Origin: Volvox africanus
Taxonomy: Eukaryota; Chlorophyta; Chlorophyceae; Chlamydomonadales; Volvocaceae
Direction of reading: 5' to 3'
DNA: 64,000 nucleotides
Assembly (NCBI GenBank): GCA_030268105.1
Contig: BSDZ01000024.1
Coordinates: forward strand, 2,189,412 to 2,253,411
The position numbers were made by a program, and so were the translations under genes. The notes under the pieces were generated by a model. It did no database searches and was not told the DNA's origin. It saw nothing but the letters and a program-made list of their open reading frames with translations. Below are positions 34,714 to 49,700 of this stretch, piece by piece (the stretch's first letter is position 1; every line of letters starts with the position of its first letter).

Positions 34714-37700
34714 GGTATACACCCTTTGGATCCGATCGCCAACAAGAACCACGAAACAATAATATTGATAAACCTATAAACCCCTTGCATACGATTGCCA
34801 ACAAGAACCGCGAAACAGTAATATTGATAATGATCTGAATTGCCTAAGGACACGAATGATGACTTTTTTGAGACTATAACACGCTCAGAGCGCTCACAAG
34901 GGCTGGGCCAATGTGTGGGAATCCGTACCACACCTATAAACCCCTTGCATACGATTGCCAACAAGAACCACGAAACAATAATATTGATAATTATCTGTAT
35001 TGTCTAAGGACACGAATGATGATTTTTTGAGACTATAACACGCTCAGAGCGCTCACAAGGGCTGAGCCAATGTGTGAGAATCCGTACCACACCTATAAAC
35101 CCCTTGCATACGATTGCCAACAAGAACCACGAAACAATAATATTGGTAATGATCTGTATTGCCTAAGGACACGAATGATGATTTTTTTGAGACTATAACA
35201 CGCTCAGAGCGCTCACAAGGGCTGGGCCAATGTGTGAGAATCCGTACCACACCTATAAACCCCTTGCATACGATTGCCAACAAGAACCACGAAACAATAA
35301 TATTGATAATTATCTGTATTGCCTAAGGACACGAATGATGACTTTTTTGAGACTATAACACGCTCAGAGCGCTCACAAGGGCTGGGCCAATGTGTGGGAA
35401 TCCGTACCACACCTATAAACCCCTTGCATACGATTGCCAACAAGAACCACGAAACAATAATATTGGTAATTATCTGTATTGTCTAAGGACACGAATGATG
35501 ATTTTTTTGAGACTATAACACGCTCAGAGCGCTCACAAGGGCTGAGCCAATGTGTGAGAATCCGTACCACACCTATAAACCCCTTGCATACGATTGCCAA
35601 CAAGAACCACGAAACAATAATATTGATAATGATCTGTATTGTCTAAGGACACGAATGATGCTTTTTTTGAGACTATAACACGCTCAGAGCGCTCACAAGG
35701 GCTGGGCCAATGTGTGAGAATCCGTACCACACCTATAAACCCCTTGCATACGATTGCCAACAAGAACCACGAAACAATAATATTGATAATGATCTGTATT
35801 GCCTAAGGACACGAATGATGATTTTTTTGAGACTATAACACGCTCAGAGCGCTCACAAGGGCTGGGCCAATGTGTGAGAATCCGTACCACACCTATAAAC
35901 CCCTTGCATACGATTGCCAACAAGAACCACGAAACAATAATATTGATAATGATCTGTATTGCCTAAGGACACGAATGATGATTTTTTTGAGACTATAACA
36001 CGCTCAGAGCGCTCACAAGGGCTGAGCCAATGTGTGAGAATCCGTACCACACCTATAAACCCCTTGCATACGATTGCCAACAAGAACCACGAAACAATAA
36101 TATTGATAATTATCTGTATTGCCTAAGGACACGAATGATGCTTTTTTTGAGACTATAACACGCTCAGAGCGCTCACAAGGGCTGGGCCAATGTGTGAGAA
36201 TCCGTACCACACCTATAAACCCCTTGCATACGATTGCCAACAAGAACCACGAAACAATAATATTGATAATGATCTGTATTGCCTAAGGACACGAATGATG
36301 ACTTTTTTGAGACTATTACACGCTCAGAGCGCTCACAAGGGCTGAGCCAATGTGTGAGAATCCGTACCACACCTATAAACCCCTTGCATACGATTGCCAA
36401 CAAGAACCACGAAACAATAATATTGGTAATGATCTGTATTACCTAAGGACACGAATGATGATTTTTTTGAGACTATAACACGCTCAGAGCGCTCACAAGG
36501 GCTGAGCCAATGTGTGAGAATCCGTACCACACCTATAAACCCCTTGCATACGATTGCCAACAAGAACCACGAAACAATAATATTGATAATGATCTGTATT
36601 GCCTAAGGACACGAATGATGATTTTTTTGAGACTATAACACGCTCAGAGCGCTCACAAGGGCTGGGCCAATGTGTGGGAATCCGTACCACACCTATAAAC
36701 CCCTTGCATACGATTGCCAACAAGAACCACGAAACAATAATATTGGTAATGATCTGTATTGCCTAAGGACACGAATTATGATTTTTTTGAGACTATAACA
36801 CGCTCAGAGCGCTCACAAGGGCTGGGCCAATGTGTGAGAATCCGTACCACACCTATAAACCCCTTGCATACGATTGCCAACAAGAACCACGAAACAATAA
36901 TATTGATAATGATCTGTATTGCCTAAGGACACGAATGATGATTTTTTTGAGACTATAACACGCTCAGAGCGCTCACAAGGGCTGAGCCAATGTGTGAGAA
37001 TCCGTACCACACCTATAAACCCCTTGCATACGATTGCCAACAAGAACCACGAAACAATAATATTGGTAATGATCTGTATTGCCTAAGGACACGAATGATG
37101 CTTTTTTTGAGACTATAACACGCTCAGAGCGCTCACAAGGGCTGAGCCAATGTGTGAGAATCCGTACCACACCTATAAACCCCTTGCATACGATTGCCAA
37201 CAAGAACCACGAAACAATAATATTGATAATGATCTGTATTGCCTAAGGACACGAATGATGATTTTTTTGAGACTATAACACGCTCAGAGCGCTCACAAGG
37301 GCTGGGCCAATGTGTGAGAATCCGTACCACACCTATAAACCCCTTGCATACGATTGCCAACAAGAACCACGAAACAATAATATTGATAATTATCTGTATT
37401 GCCTAAGGACACGAATGATGACTTTTTTGAGACTATAACACGCTCAGAGCGCTCACAAGGGCTGAGCCAATGTGTGAGAATCCGTACCACACCTATAAAC
37501 CCCCTGCATACGATTGCCAACAAGAACCACGAAACAATAATATTGATAATAAACTGTATTGCCTAAGGACACGAATGATGATTTTTTTGAGACCATAACA
37601 CGCTCAGAGCGCTCACAAGGGCTGGGCCAATGTGTGAGAATCCGTACCACACCTATAAACCCCTTGCATACGATTGCCAACAAGAACCACGAAACAGTAA

Positions 37701-40700
37701 TATTGGTAATGATCTGTATTGCCTAAGGACACGAATGATGATTTTTTTGAGACTATAACACGCTCAGAGCGCTCACAAGGGCTGGGCCAATGTGTGAGAA
37801 TCCGTACCACACCTATAAACCCCTTGCATACGATTGCCAACAAGAACCACGAAACAATAATATTGATAATGATCTGTATTACCTAAGGACACGAATGATG
37901 ATTTTTTTGAGACTATAACACGCTCAGAGCGCTCACAAGGGCTGAGCCAATGTGTGAGAATCCGTACCACACCTATAAACCCCTTGCATACGATTGCCAA
38001 CAAGAACCACGAAACAATAATATTGATAATGATCTGTATTGCCTAAGGACACGAATGATGATTTTTTTGAGACTATAACACGCTCAGAGCGCTCACAAGG
38101 GCTGGGCCAATGTGTGAGAATCCGTACCACACCTATAAACCCCTTGCATACGATTGCCAACAAGAACCACGAAACAATAATATTAGTAATGATCTGTATT
38201 GCCTAAGGACACGAATGATGATTTTTTTGAGACTATAACACGCTCAGAGCGCTCACAAGGGCTGAGCCAATGTGTGAGAATCCGTACCACACCTATAAAC
38301 CCCTTGCATACGATTGCCAACAAGAACCACGAAACAGTAATATTGGTAATGATCTGTATTGCCTAAGGACACGAATGATGACTTTTTTGAGACTATAACA
38401 CGCTCAGAGCGCTCACAAGGGCTGGGCCAATGTGTGAGAATCCGTACCACACCTATAAACCCCTTGCATACGATTGCCAACAAGAACCACGAAACAGTAA
38501 TATTGGTAATGATCTGTATTGCCTAAGGACACGAATTATGATTTTTTTGAGACTATAACACGCTCAGAGCGCTCACAAGGGCTGGGCCAATGTGTGAGAA
38601 TCTGTACCACACCTATAAACCCCTTGCATACGATTGCCAACAAGAACCACGAAACAATAATATTGATAATGATCTGTATTGCCTAAGGACACGAATGATG
38701 ATTTTTTTGAGACCATAACACGCTCAGAGCGCTCACAAGGGCTGGGCCAATGTGTGAGAATCCGTACCACACCTATAAACCCCTTGCATACGATTGCCAA
38801 CAAGAACCACGAAACAATAATATTGGTAATGATCTGTATTACCTAAGGACACGAATTATGATTTTTTTGAGACTATAACACGCTCAGAGCGCTCACAAGG
38901 GCTGAGCCAATGTGTGAGAATCCGTACCACACCTATAAACCCCTTGCATACGATTGCCAACAAGAACCACGAAACAATAATATTGGTAATGATCTGTATT
39001 GCCTAAGGACACGAATGATGACTTTTTTGAGACTATAACACGCTCAGAGCGCTCACAAGGGCTGGGCCAATGTGTGGGAATCCGTACCACACCTATAAAC
39101 CCCTTGCATACGATTGCCAACAAGAACCACGAAACAATAATATTGGTAATGATCTGTATTGCCTAAGGACACGAATGATGATTTTTTTGAGACTATAACA
39201 CGCTCAGAGCGCTCACAAGGGCTGGGCCAATGTGTGAGAATCCGTACCACACCTATAAACCCCTTGCATACGATTGCCAACAAGAACCACGAAACAATAA
39301 TATTGATAATGATCTGTATTGCCTAAGGACACGAATGATGATTTTTTTGAGACTATAACACGCTCAGAGCGCTCACAAGGGCTGAGCCAATGTGTGAGAA
39401 TCCGTACCACACCTATAAACCCCTTGCATACGATTGCCAACAAGAACCACGAAACAATAATATTGGTAATGATCTGTATTGCCTAAGGACACGAATGATG
39501 CTTTTTTTGAGACTATAACACGCTCAGAGCGCTCACAAGGGCTGAGCCAATGTGTGAGAATCCGTACCACACCTATAAACCCCTTGCATACGATTGCCAA
39601 CAAGAACCACGAAACAATAATATTGATAATGATCTGTATTGCCTAAGGACACGAATGATGATTTTTTTGAGACCATAACACGCTCAGAGCGCTCACAAGG
39701 GCTGGGCCAATGTGTGAGAATCCGTACCACACCTATAAACCCCTTGCATACGATTGCCAACAAGAACCACGAAACAATAATATTGGTAATGATCTGTATT
39801 ACCTAAGGACACGAATGATGATTTTTTTGAGACTATAACACGCTCAGAGCGCTCACAAGGGCTGAGCCAATGTGTGAGAATCCGTACCACACCTATAAAC
39901 CCCTTGCATACGATTGCCAACAAGAACCACGAAACAATAATATTGATAATGATCTGTATTGCCTAAGGACACGAATGATGAATTTTTTGAGACTATAACA
40001 CGCTCAGAGCGCTCACAAGGGCTGGGCCAATGTGTGGGAATCCGTACCACACCTATAAACCCCTTGCATACGATTGCCAACAAGAACCACGAAACAATAA
40101 TATTGGTAATGATCTGTATTGCCTAAGGACACGAATGATGATTTTTTTGAGACTATAACACGCTCAGAGCGCTCACAAGGGCTGGGCCAATGTGTGAGAA
40201 TCCGTACCACACCTATAAACCCCTTGCATACGATTGCCAACAAGAACCACGAAACAATAATATTGATAATGATCTGTATTGCCTAAGGACACGAATGATG
40301 ACTTTTTTGAGACTATAACACGCTCAGAGCGCTCACAAGGGCTGAGCCAATGTGTGAGAATCCGTACCACACCTATAAACCCCTTGCATACGATTGCCAA
40401 CAAGAACCACGAAACAGTAATATTGGTAATGATCTGTATTGCCTAAGGACACGAATGATGCTTTTTTTGAGACTATAACACGCTCAGAGCGCTCACAAGG
40501 GCTGAGCCAATGTGTGAGAATCCGTACCACACCTATAAACCCCTTGCATACGATTGCCAACAAGAACCACGAAACAATAATATTGATAATGATCTGTATT
40601 GCCTAAGGACACGAATGATGATTTTTTTGAGACTATAACACGCTCAGAGCGCTCACAAGGGCTGGGCCAATGTGTGAGAATCCGTACCACACCTATAAAC

Positions 40701-43700
40701 CCCCTGCATACGATTGCCAACAAGAACCACGAAACAATAATATTGATAATAAACTGTATTGCCTAAGGACACGAATGATGATTTTTTTGAGACCATAACA
40801 CGCTCAGAGCGCTCACAAGGGCTGGGCCAATGTGTGAGAATCCGTACCACACCTATAAACCCCTTGCATACGATTGCCAACAAGAACCACGAAACAGTAA
40901 TATTGGTAATGATCTGTATTGCCTAAGGACACGAATGATGATTTTTTTGAGACTATAACACGCTCAGAGCGCTCACAAGGGCTGGGCCAATGTGTGAGAA
41001 TCCGTACCACACCTATAAACCCCTTGCATACGATTGCCAACAAGAACCACGAAACAATAATATTGATAATGATCTGTATTACCTAAGGACACGAATGATG
41101 ATTTTTTTGAGACTATAACACGCTCAGAGCGCTCACAAGGGCTGAGCCAATGTGTGAGAATCCGTACCACACCTATAAACCCCTTGCATACGATTGCCAA
41201 CAAGAACCACGAAACAATAATATTGATAATGATCTGTATTGCCTAAGGACACGAATGATGATTTTTTTGAGACTATAACACGCTCAGAGCGCTCACAAGG
41301 GCTGGGCCAATGTGTGAGAATCCGTACCACACCTATAAACCCCTTGCATACGATTGCCAACAAGAACCACGAAACAATAATATTGGTAATGATCTGTATT
41401 GCCTAAGGACACGAATGATGATTTTTTTGAGACTATAACACGCTCAGAGCGCTCACAAGGGCTGAGCCAATGTGTGAGAATCCGTACCACACCTATAAAC
41501 CCCTTGCATACGATTGCCAACAAGAACCACGAAACAGTAATATTGGTAATGATCTGTATTGCCTAAGGACACGAATGATGACTTTTTTGAGACTATAACA
41601 CGCTCAGAGCGCTCACAAGGGCTGGGCCAATGTGTGAGAATCCGTACCACACCTATAAACCCCTTGCATACGATTGCCAACAAGAACCACGAAACAGTAA
41701 TATTGGTAATGATCTGTATTGCCTAAGGACACGAATGATGATTTTTTTGAGACTATAACACGCTCAGAGCGCTCACAAGGGCTGGGCCAATGTGTGAGAA
41801 TCCGTACCACACCTATAAACCCCTTGCATACGATTGCCAACAAGAACCACGAAACAATAATATTGATAATGATCTGTATTGCCTAAGGACACGAATGATG
41901 ATTTTTTTGAGACCATAACACGCTCAGAGCGCTCACAAGGGCTGGGCCAATGTGTGAGAATCCGTACCACACCTATAAACCCCTTGCATACGATTGCCAA
42001 CAAGAACCACGAAACAATAATATTGATAATGATCTGTATTGCCTAAGGACACGAATGATGATTTTTTTGAGACTATAACACGCTCAGAGCGCTCACAAGG
42101 GCTGAGCCAATGTGTGAGAATCCGTACCACACCTATAAACCCCTTGCATACGATTGCCAACAAGAACCACGAAACAATAATATTGGTAATGATCTGTATT
42201 GCCTAAGGACACGAATGATGCTTTTTTTGAGACTATAACACGCTCAGAGCGCTCACAAGGGCTGAGCCAATGTGTGAGAATCCGTACCACACCTATAAAC
42301 CCCTTGCATACGATTGCCAACAAGAACCACGAAACAATAATATTGATAATGATCTGTATTGCCTAAGGACACGAATGATGATTTTTTTGAGACCATAACA
42401 CGCTCAGAGCGCTCACAAGGGCTGGGCCAATGTGTGAGAATCCGTACCACACCTATAAACCCCTTGCATACGATTGCCAACAAGAACCACGAAACAATAA
42501 TATTGGTAATGATCTGTATTACCTAAGGACACGAATGATGATTTTTTTGAGACTATAACACGCTCAGAGCGCTCACAAGGGCTGAGCCAATGTGTGAGAA
42601 TCCGTACCACACCTATAAACCCCTTGCATACGATTGCCAACAAGAACCACGAAACAATAATATTGATAATGATCTGTATTGCCTAAGGACACGAATGATG
42701 AATTTTTTGAGACTATAACACGCTCAGAGCGCTCACAAGGGCTGGGCCAATGTGTGGGAATCCGTACCACACCTATAAACCCCTTGCATACGATTGCCAA
42801 CAAGAACCACGAAACAATAATATTGGTAATGATCTGTATTGCCTAAGGACACGAATGATGATTTTTTTGAGACTATAACACGCTCAGAGCGCTCACAAGG
42901 GCTGGGCCAATGTGTGAGAATCCGTACCACACCTATAAACCCCTTGCATACGATTGCCAACAAGAACCACGAAACAATAATATTGATAATGATCTGTATT
43001 GCCTAAGGACACGAATGATGAATTTTTTGAGACTATAACACGCTCAGAGCGCTCACAAGGGCTGAGCCAATGTGTGAGAATCCGTACCACACCTATAAAC
43101 CCCTTGCATACGATTGCCAACAAGAACCACGAAACAATAATATTGGTAATGATCTGTATTGCCTAAGGACACGAATGATGCTTTTTTTGAGACTATAACA
43201 CGCTCAGAGCGCTCACAAGGGCTGAGCCAATGTGTGAGAATCCGTACCACACCTATAAACCCCTTGCATACGATTGCCAACAAGAACCACGAAACAATAA
43301 TATTGATAATGATCTGTATTGCCTAAGGACACGAATGATGATTTTTTTGAGACTATAACACGCTCAGAGCGCTCACAAGGGCTGGGCCAATGTGTGAGAA
43401 TCCGTACCACACCTATAAACCCCCTGCATACGATTGCCAACAAGAACCACGAAACAATAATATTGATAATAAACTGTATTGCCTAAGGACACGAATGATG
43501 ATTTTTTTGAGACCATAACACGCTCAGAGCGCTCACAAGGGCTGGGCCAATGTGTGAGAATCCGTACCACACCTATAAACCCCTTGCATACGATTGCCAA
43601 CAAGAACCACGAAACAATAATATTGGTAATGATCTGTATTGCCTAAGGACACGAATGATGATTTTTTTGAGACTATAACACGCTCAGAGCGCTCACAAGG

Positions 43701-46700
43701 GCTGGGCCAATGTGTGAGAATCCGTACCACACCTATAAACCCCTTGCATACGATTGCCAACAAGAACCACGAAACAATAATATTGATAATGATCTGTATT
43801 ACCTAAGGACACGAATGATGATTTTTTTGAGACTATAACACGCTCAGAGCGCTCACAAGGGCTGAGCCAATGTGTGAGAATCCGTACCACACCTATAAAC
43901 CCCTTGCATACGATTGCCAACAAGAACCACGAAACAATAATATTGATAATGATCTGTATTGCCTAAGGACACGAATGATGATTTTTTTGAGACTATAACA
44001 CGCTCAGAGCGCTCACAAGGGCTGGGCCAATGTGTGAGAATCCGTACCACACCTATAAACCCCTTGCATACGATTGCCAACAAGAACCACGAAACAATAA
44101 TATTGGTAATGATCTGTATTGCCTAAGGACACGAATGATGATTTTTTTGAGACTATAACACGCTCAGAGCGCTCACAAGGGCTGAGCCAATGTGTGAGAA
44201 TCCGTACCACACCTATAAACCCCTTGCATACGATTGCCAACAAGAACCACGAAACAGTAATATTGGTAATGATCTGTATTGCCTAAGGACACGAATGATG
44301 ACTTTTTTGAGACTATAACACGCTCAGAGCGCTCACAAGGGCTGGGCCAATGTGTGAGAATCCGTACCACACCTATAAACCCCTTGCATACGATTGCCAA
44401 CAAGAACCACGAAACAGTAATATTGGTAATGATCTGTATTGCCTAAGGACACGAATTATGATTTTTTTGAGACTATAACACGCTCAGAGCGCTCACAAGG
44501 GCTGGGCCAATGTGTGAGAATCCGTACCACACCTATAAACCCCTTGCATACGATTGCCAACAAGAACCACGAAACAATAATATTGATAATGATCTGTATT
44601 GCCTAAGGACACGAATGATGATTTTTTTGAGACCATAACACGCTCAGAGCGCTCACAAGGGCTGGGCCAATGTGTGAGAATCCGTACCACACCTATAAAC
44701 CCCTTGCATACGATTGCCAACAAGAACCACGAAACAGTAATATTGGTAATGATCTGTATTGCCTAAGGACACGAATGATGATTTTTTTGAGACTATAACA
44801 CGCTCAGAGCGCTCACAAGGGCTGGGCCAATGTGTGAGAATCCGTACCACACCTATAAACCCCTTGCATACGATTGCCAACAAGAACCACGAAACAGTAA
44901 TATTGGTAATGATCTGTATTGCCTAAGGACACGAATGATGATTTTTTTGAGACTATAACACGCTCAGAGCGCTCACAAGGGCTGAGCCAATGTGTGAGAA
45001 TCCGTACCACACCTATAAACCCCTTGCATACGATTGCCAACAAGAACCACGAAACAATAATATTGATAATGATCTGTATTGCCTAAGGACACGAATGATG
45101 ATTTTTTTGAGACTATAACACGCTCAGAGCGCTCACAAGGGCTGGGCCAATGTGTGAGAATCCGTACCACACCTATAAACCCCTTGCATACGATTGCCAA
45201 CAAGAACCACGAAACAATAATATTGATAATGATCTGTATTGCCTAAGGACACGAATGATGATTTTTTTGAGACTATAACACGCTCAGAGCGCTCACAAGG
45301 GCTGGGCCAATGTGTGGGAATCCGTACCACACCTATAAACCCCTTGCATACGATTGCCAACAAGAACCACGAAACAATAATATTGGTAATTATCTGTATT
45401 GTCTAAGGACACGAATGATGATTTTTTTGAGACTATAACACGCTCAGAGCGCTCACAAGGGCTGAGCCAATGTGTGAGAATCCGTACCACACCTATAAAC
45501 CCCTTGCATACGATTGCCAACAAGAACCACGAAACAATAATATTGATAATGATCTGTATTGTCTAAGGACACGAATGATGAATTTTTTGAGACTATAACA
45601 CGCTCAGAGCGCTCACAAGGGCTGAGCCAATGTGTGAGAATCCGTACCACACCTATAAACCCCTTGCATACGATTGCCAACAAGAACCACGAAACAATAA
45701 TATTGGTAATGATCTGTATTGCCTAAGGACACGAATGATGCTTTTTTTGAGACTATAACACGCTCAGAGCGCTCACAAGGGCTGAGCCAATGTGTGAGAA
45801 TCCGTACCACACCTATAAACCCCTTGCATACGATTGCCAACAAGAACCACGAAACAATAATATTGATAATGATCTGTATTGCCTAAGGACACGAATGATG
45901 ATTTTTTTGAGACTATAACACGCTCAGAGCGCTCACAAGGGCTGGGCCAATGTGTGAGAATCCGTACCACACCTATAAACCCCCTGCATACGATTGCCAA
46001 CAAGAACCACGAAACAATAATATTGATAATAAACTGTATTGCCTAAGGACACGAATGATGATTTTTTTGAGACCATAACACGCTCAGAGCGCTCACAAGG
46101 GCTGGGCCAATGTGTGAGAATCCGTACCACACCTATAAACCCCTTGCATACGATTGCCAACAAGAACCACGAAACAGTAATATTGGTAATGATCTGTATT
46201 GCCTAAGGACACGAATGATGATTTTTTTGAGACTATAACACGCTCAGAGCGCTCACAAGGGCTGGGCCAATGTGTGAGAATCCGTACCACACCTATAAAC
46301 CCCTTGCATACGATTGCCAACAAGAACCACGAAACAGTAATATTGATAATGATCTGTATTGCCTAAGGACACGAATGATGATTTTTTTGAGACTATAACA
46401 CGCTCAGAGCGCTCACAAGGGCTGAGCCAATGTGTGAGAATCCGTACCACACCTATAAACCCCTTGCATACGATTGCCAACAAGAACCACGAAACAATAA
46501 TATTGATAATGATCTGTATTGCCTAAGGACACGAATGATGATTTTTTTGAGACTATAACACGCTCAGAGCGCTCACAAGGGCTGGGCCAATGTGTGAGAA
46601 TCCGTACCACACCTATAAACCCCTTGCATACGATTGCCAACAAGAACCACGAAACAATAATATTGGTAATGATCTGTATTGCCTAAGGACACGAATGATG

Positions 46701-49700
46701 ATTTTTTTGAGACTATAACACGCTCAGAGCGCTCACAAGGGCTGAGCCAATGTGTGAGAATCCGTACCACACCTATAAACCCCTTGCATACGATTGCCAA
46801 CAAGAACCACGAAACAGTAATATTGGTAATGATCTGTATTGCCTAAGGACACGAATGATGACTTTTTTGAGACTATAACACGCTCAGAGCGCTCACAAGG
46901 GCTGGGCCAATGTGTGAGAATCCGTACCACACCTATAAACCCCTTGCATACGATTGCCAACAAGAACCACGAAACAGTAATATTGGTAATGATCTGTATT
47001 GCCTAAGGACACGAATTATGATTTTTTTGAGACTATAACACGCTCAGAGCGCTCACAAGGGCTGGGCCAATGTGTGAGAATCCGTACCACACCTATAAAC
47101 CCCTTGCATACGATTGCCAACAAGAACCACGAAACAATAATATTGATAATGATCTGTATTGCCTAAGGACACGAATGATGATTTTTTTGAGACCATAACA
47201 CGCTCAGAGCGCTCACAAGGGCTGGGCCAATGTGTGAGAATCCGTACCACACCTATAAACCCCTTGCATACGATTGCCAACAAGAACCACGAAACAGTAA
47301 TATTGGTAATGATCTGTATTGCCTAAGGACACGAATGATGATTTTTTTGAGACTATAACACGCTCAGAGCGCTCACAAGGGCTGGGCCAATGTGTGAGAA
47401 TCCGTACCACACCTATAAACCCCTTGCATACGATTGCCAACAAGAACCACGAAACAGTAATATTGGTAATGATCTGTATTGCCTAAGGACACGAATGATG
47501 ATTTTTTTGAGACTATAACACGCTCAGAGCGCTCACAAGGGCTGAGCCAATGTGTGAGAATCCGTACCACACCTATAAACCCCTTGCATACGATTGCCAA
47601 CAAGAACCACGAAACAATAATATTGATAATGATCTGTATTGCCTAAGGACACGAATGATGATTTTTTTGAGACTATAACACGCTCAGAGCGCTCACAAGG
47701 GCTGGGCCAATGTGTGAGAATCCGTACCACACCTATAAACCCCTTGCATACGATTGCCAACAAGAACCACGAAACAATAATATTGATAATGATCTGTATT
47801 GCCTAAGGACACGAATGATGATTTTTTTGAGACTATAACACGCTCAGAGCGCTCACAAGGGCTGGGCCAATGTGTGGGAATCCGTACCACACCTATAAAC
47901 CCCTTGCATACGATTGCCAACAAGAACCACGAAACAATAATATTGGTAATTATCTGTATTGTCTAAGGACACGAATGATGATTTTTTTGAGACTATAACA
48001 CGCTCAGAGCGCTCACAAGGGCTGAGCCAATGTGTGAGAATCCGTACCACACCTATAAACCCCTTGCATACGATTGCCAACAAGAACCACGAAACAATAA
48101 TATTGATAATGATCTGTATTGTCTAAGGACACGAATGATGCTTTTTTTGAGACTATAACACGCTCAGAGCGCTCACAAGGGCTGGGCCAATGTGTGAGAA
48201 TCCGTACCACACCTATAAACCCCTTGCATACGATTGCCAACAAGAACCACGAAACAATAATATTGATAATGATCTGTATTGCCTAAGGACACGAATGATG
48301 ATTTTTTTGAGACTATAACACGCTCAGAGCGCTCACAAGGGCTGGGCCAATGTGTGGGAATCCGTACCACACCTATAAACCCCTTGCATACGATTGCCAA
48401 CAAGAACCACGAAACAATAATATTGATAATGATCTGTATTGCCTAAGGACACGAATGATGATTTTTTTGAGACTATAACACGCTCAGAGCGCTCACAAGG
48501 GCTGAGCCAATGTGTGAGAATCCGTACCACACCTATAAACCCCTTGCATACGATTGCCAACAAGAACCACGAAACAATAATATTGATAATGATCTGTATT
48601 GCCTAAGGACACGAATGATGATTTTTTTGAGACTATAACACGCTCAGAGCGCTCACAAGGGCTGGGCCAATGTGTGAGAATCCGTACCACACCTATAAAC
48701 CCCTTGCATACGATTGCCAACAAGAACCACGAAACAATAATATTGATAATGATCTGTATTGCCTAAGGACACGAATGATGACTTTTTTGAGACTATAACA
48801 CGCTCAGAGCGCTCACAAGGGCTGAGCCAATGTGTGAGAATCCGTACCACACCTATAAACCCCTTGCATACGATTGCCAACAAGAACCACGAAACAATAA
48901 TATTGGTAATGATCTGTATTACCTAAGGACACGAATGATGATTTTTTTGAGACTATAACACGCTCAGAGCGCTCACAAGGGCTGAGCCAATGTGTGAGAA
49001 TCCGTACCACACCTATAAACCCCTTGCATACGATTGCCAACAAGAACCACGAAACAATAATATTGATAATGATCTGTATTGCCTAAGGACACGAATGATG
49101 AATTTTTTGAGACTATAACACGCTCAGAGCGCTCACAAGGGCTGGGCCAATGTGTGGGAATCCGTACCACACCTATAAACCCCTTGCATACGATTGCCAA
49201 CAAGAACCACGAAACAATAATATTGGTAATGATCTGTATTGCCTAAGGACACGAATGATGATTTTTTTGAGACTATAACACGCTCAGAGCGCTCACAAGG
49301 GCTGGGCCAATGTGTGAGAATCCGTACCACACCTATAAACCCCTTGCATACGATTGCCAACAAGAACCACGAAACAATAATATTGATAATGATCTGTATT
49401 GCCTAAGGACACGAATGATGATTTTTTTGAGACTATAACACGCTCAGAGCGCTCACAAGGGCTGAGCCAATGTGTGAGAATCCGTACCACACCTATAAAC
49501 CCCTTGCATACGATTGCCAACAAGAACCACGAAACAATAATATTGATAATGATCTGTATTGCCTAAGGACACGAATGATGCTTTTTTTGAGACTATAACA
49601 CGCTCAGAGCGCTCACAAGGGCTGAGCCAATGTGTGAGAATCCGTACCACACCTATAAACCCCTTGCATACGATTGCCAACAAGAACCACGAAACAATAA

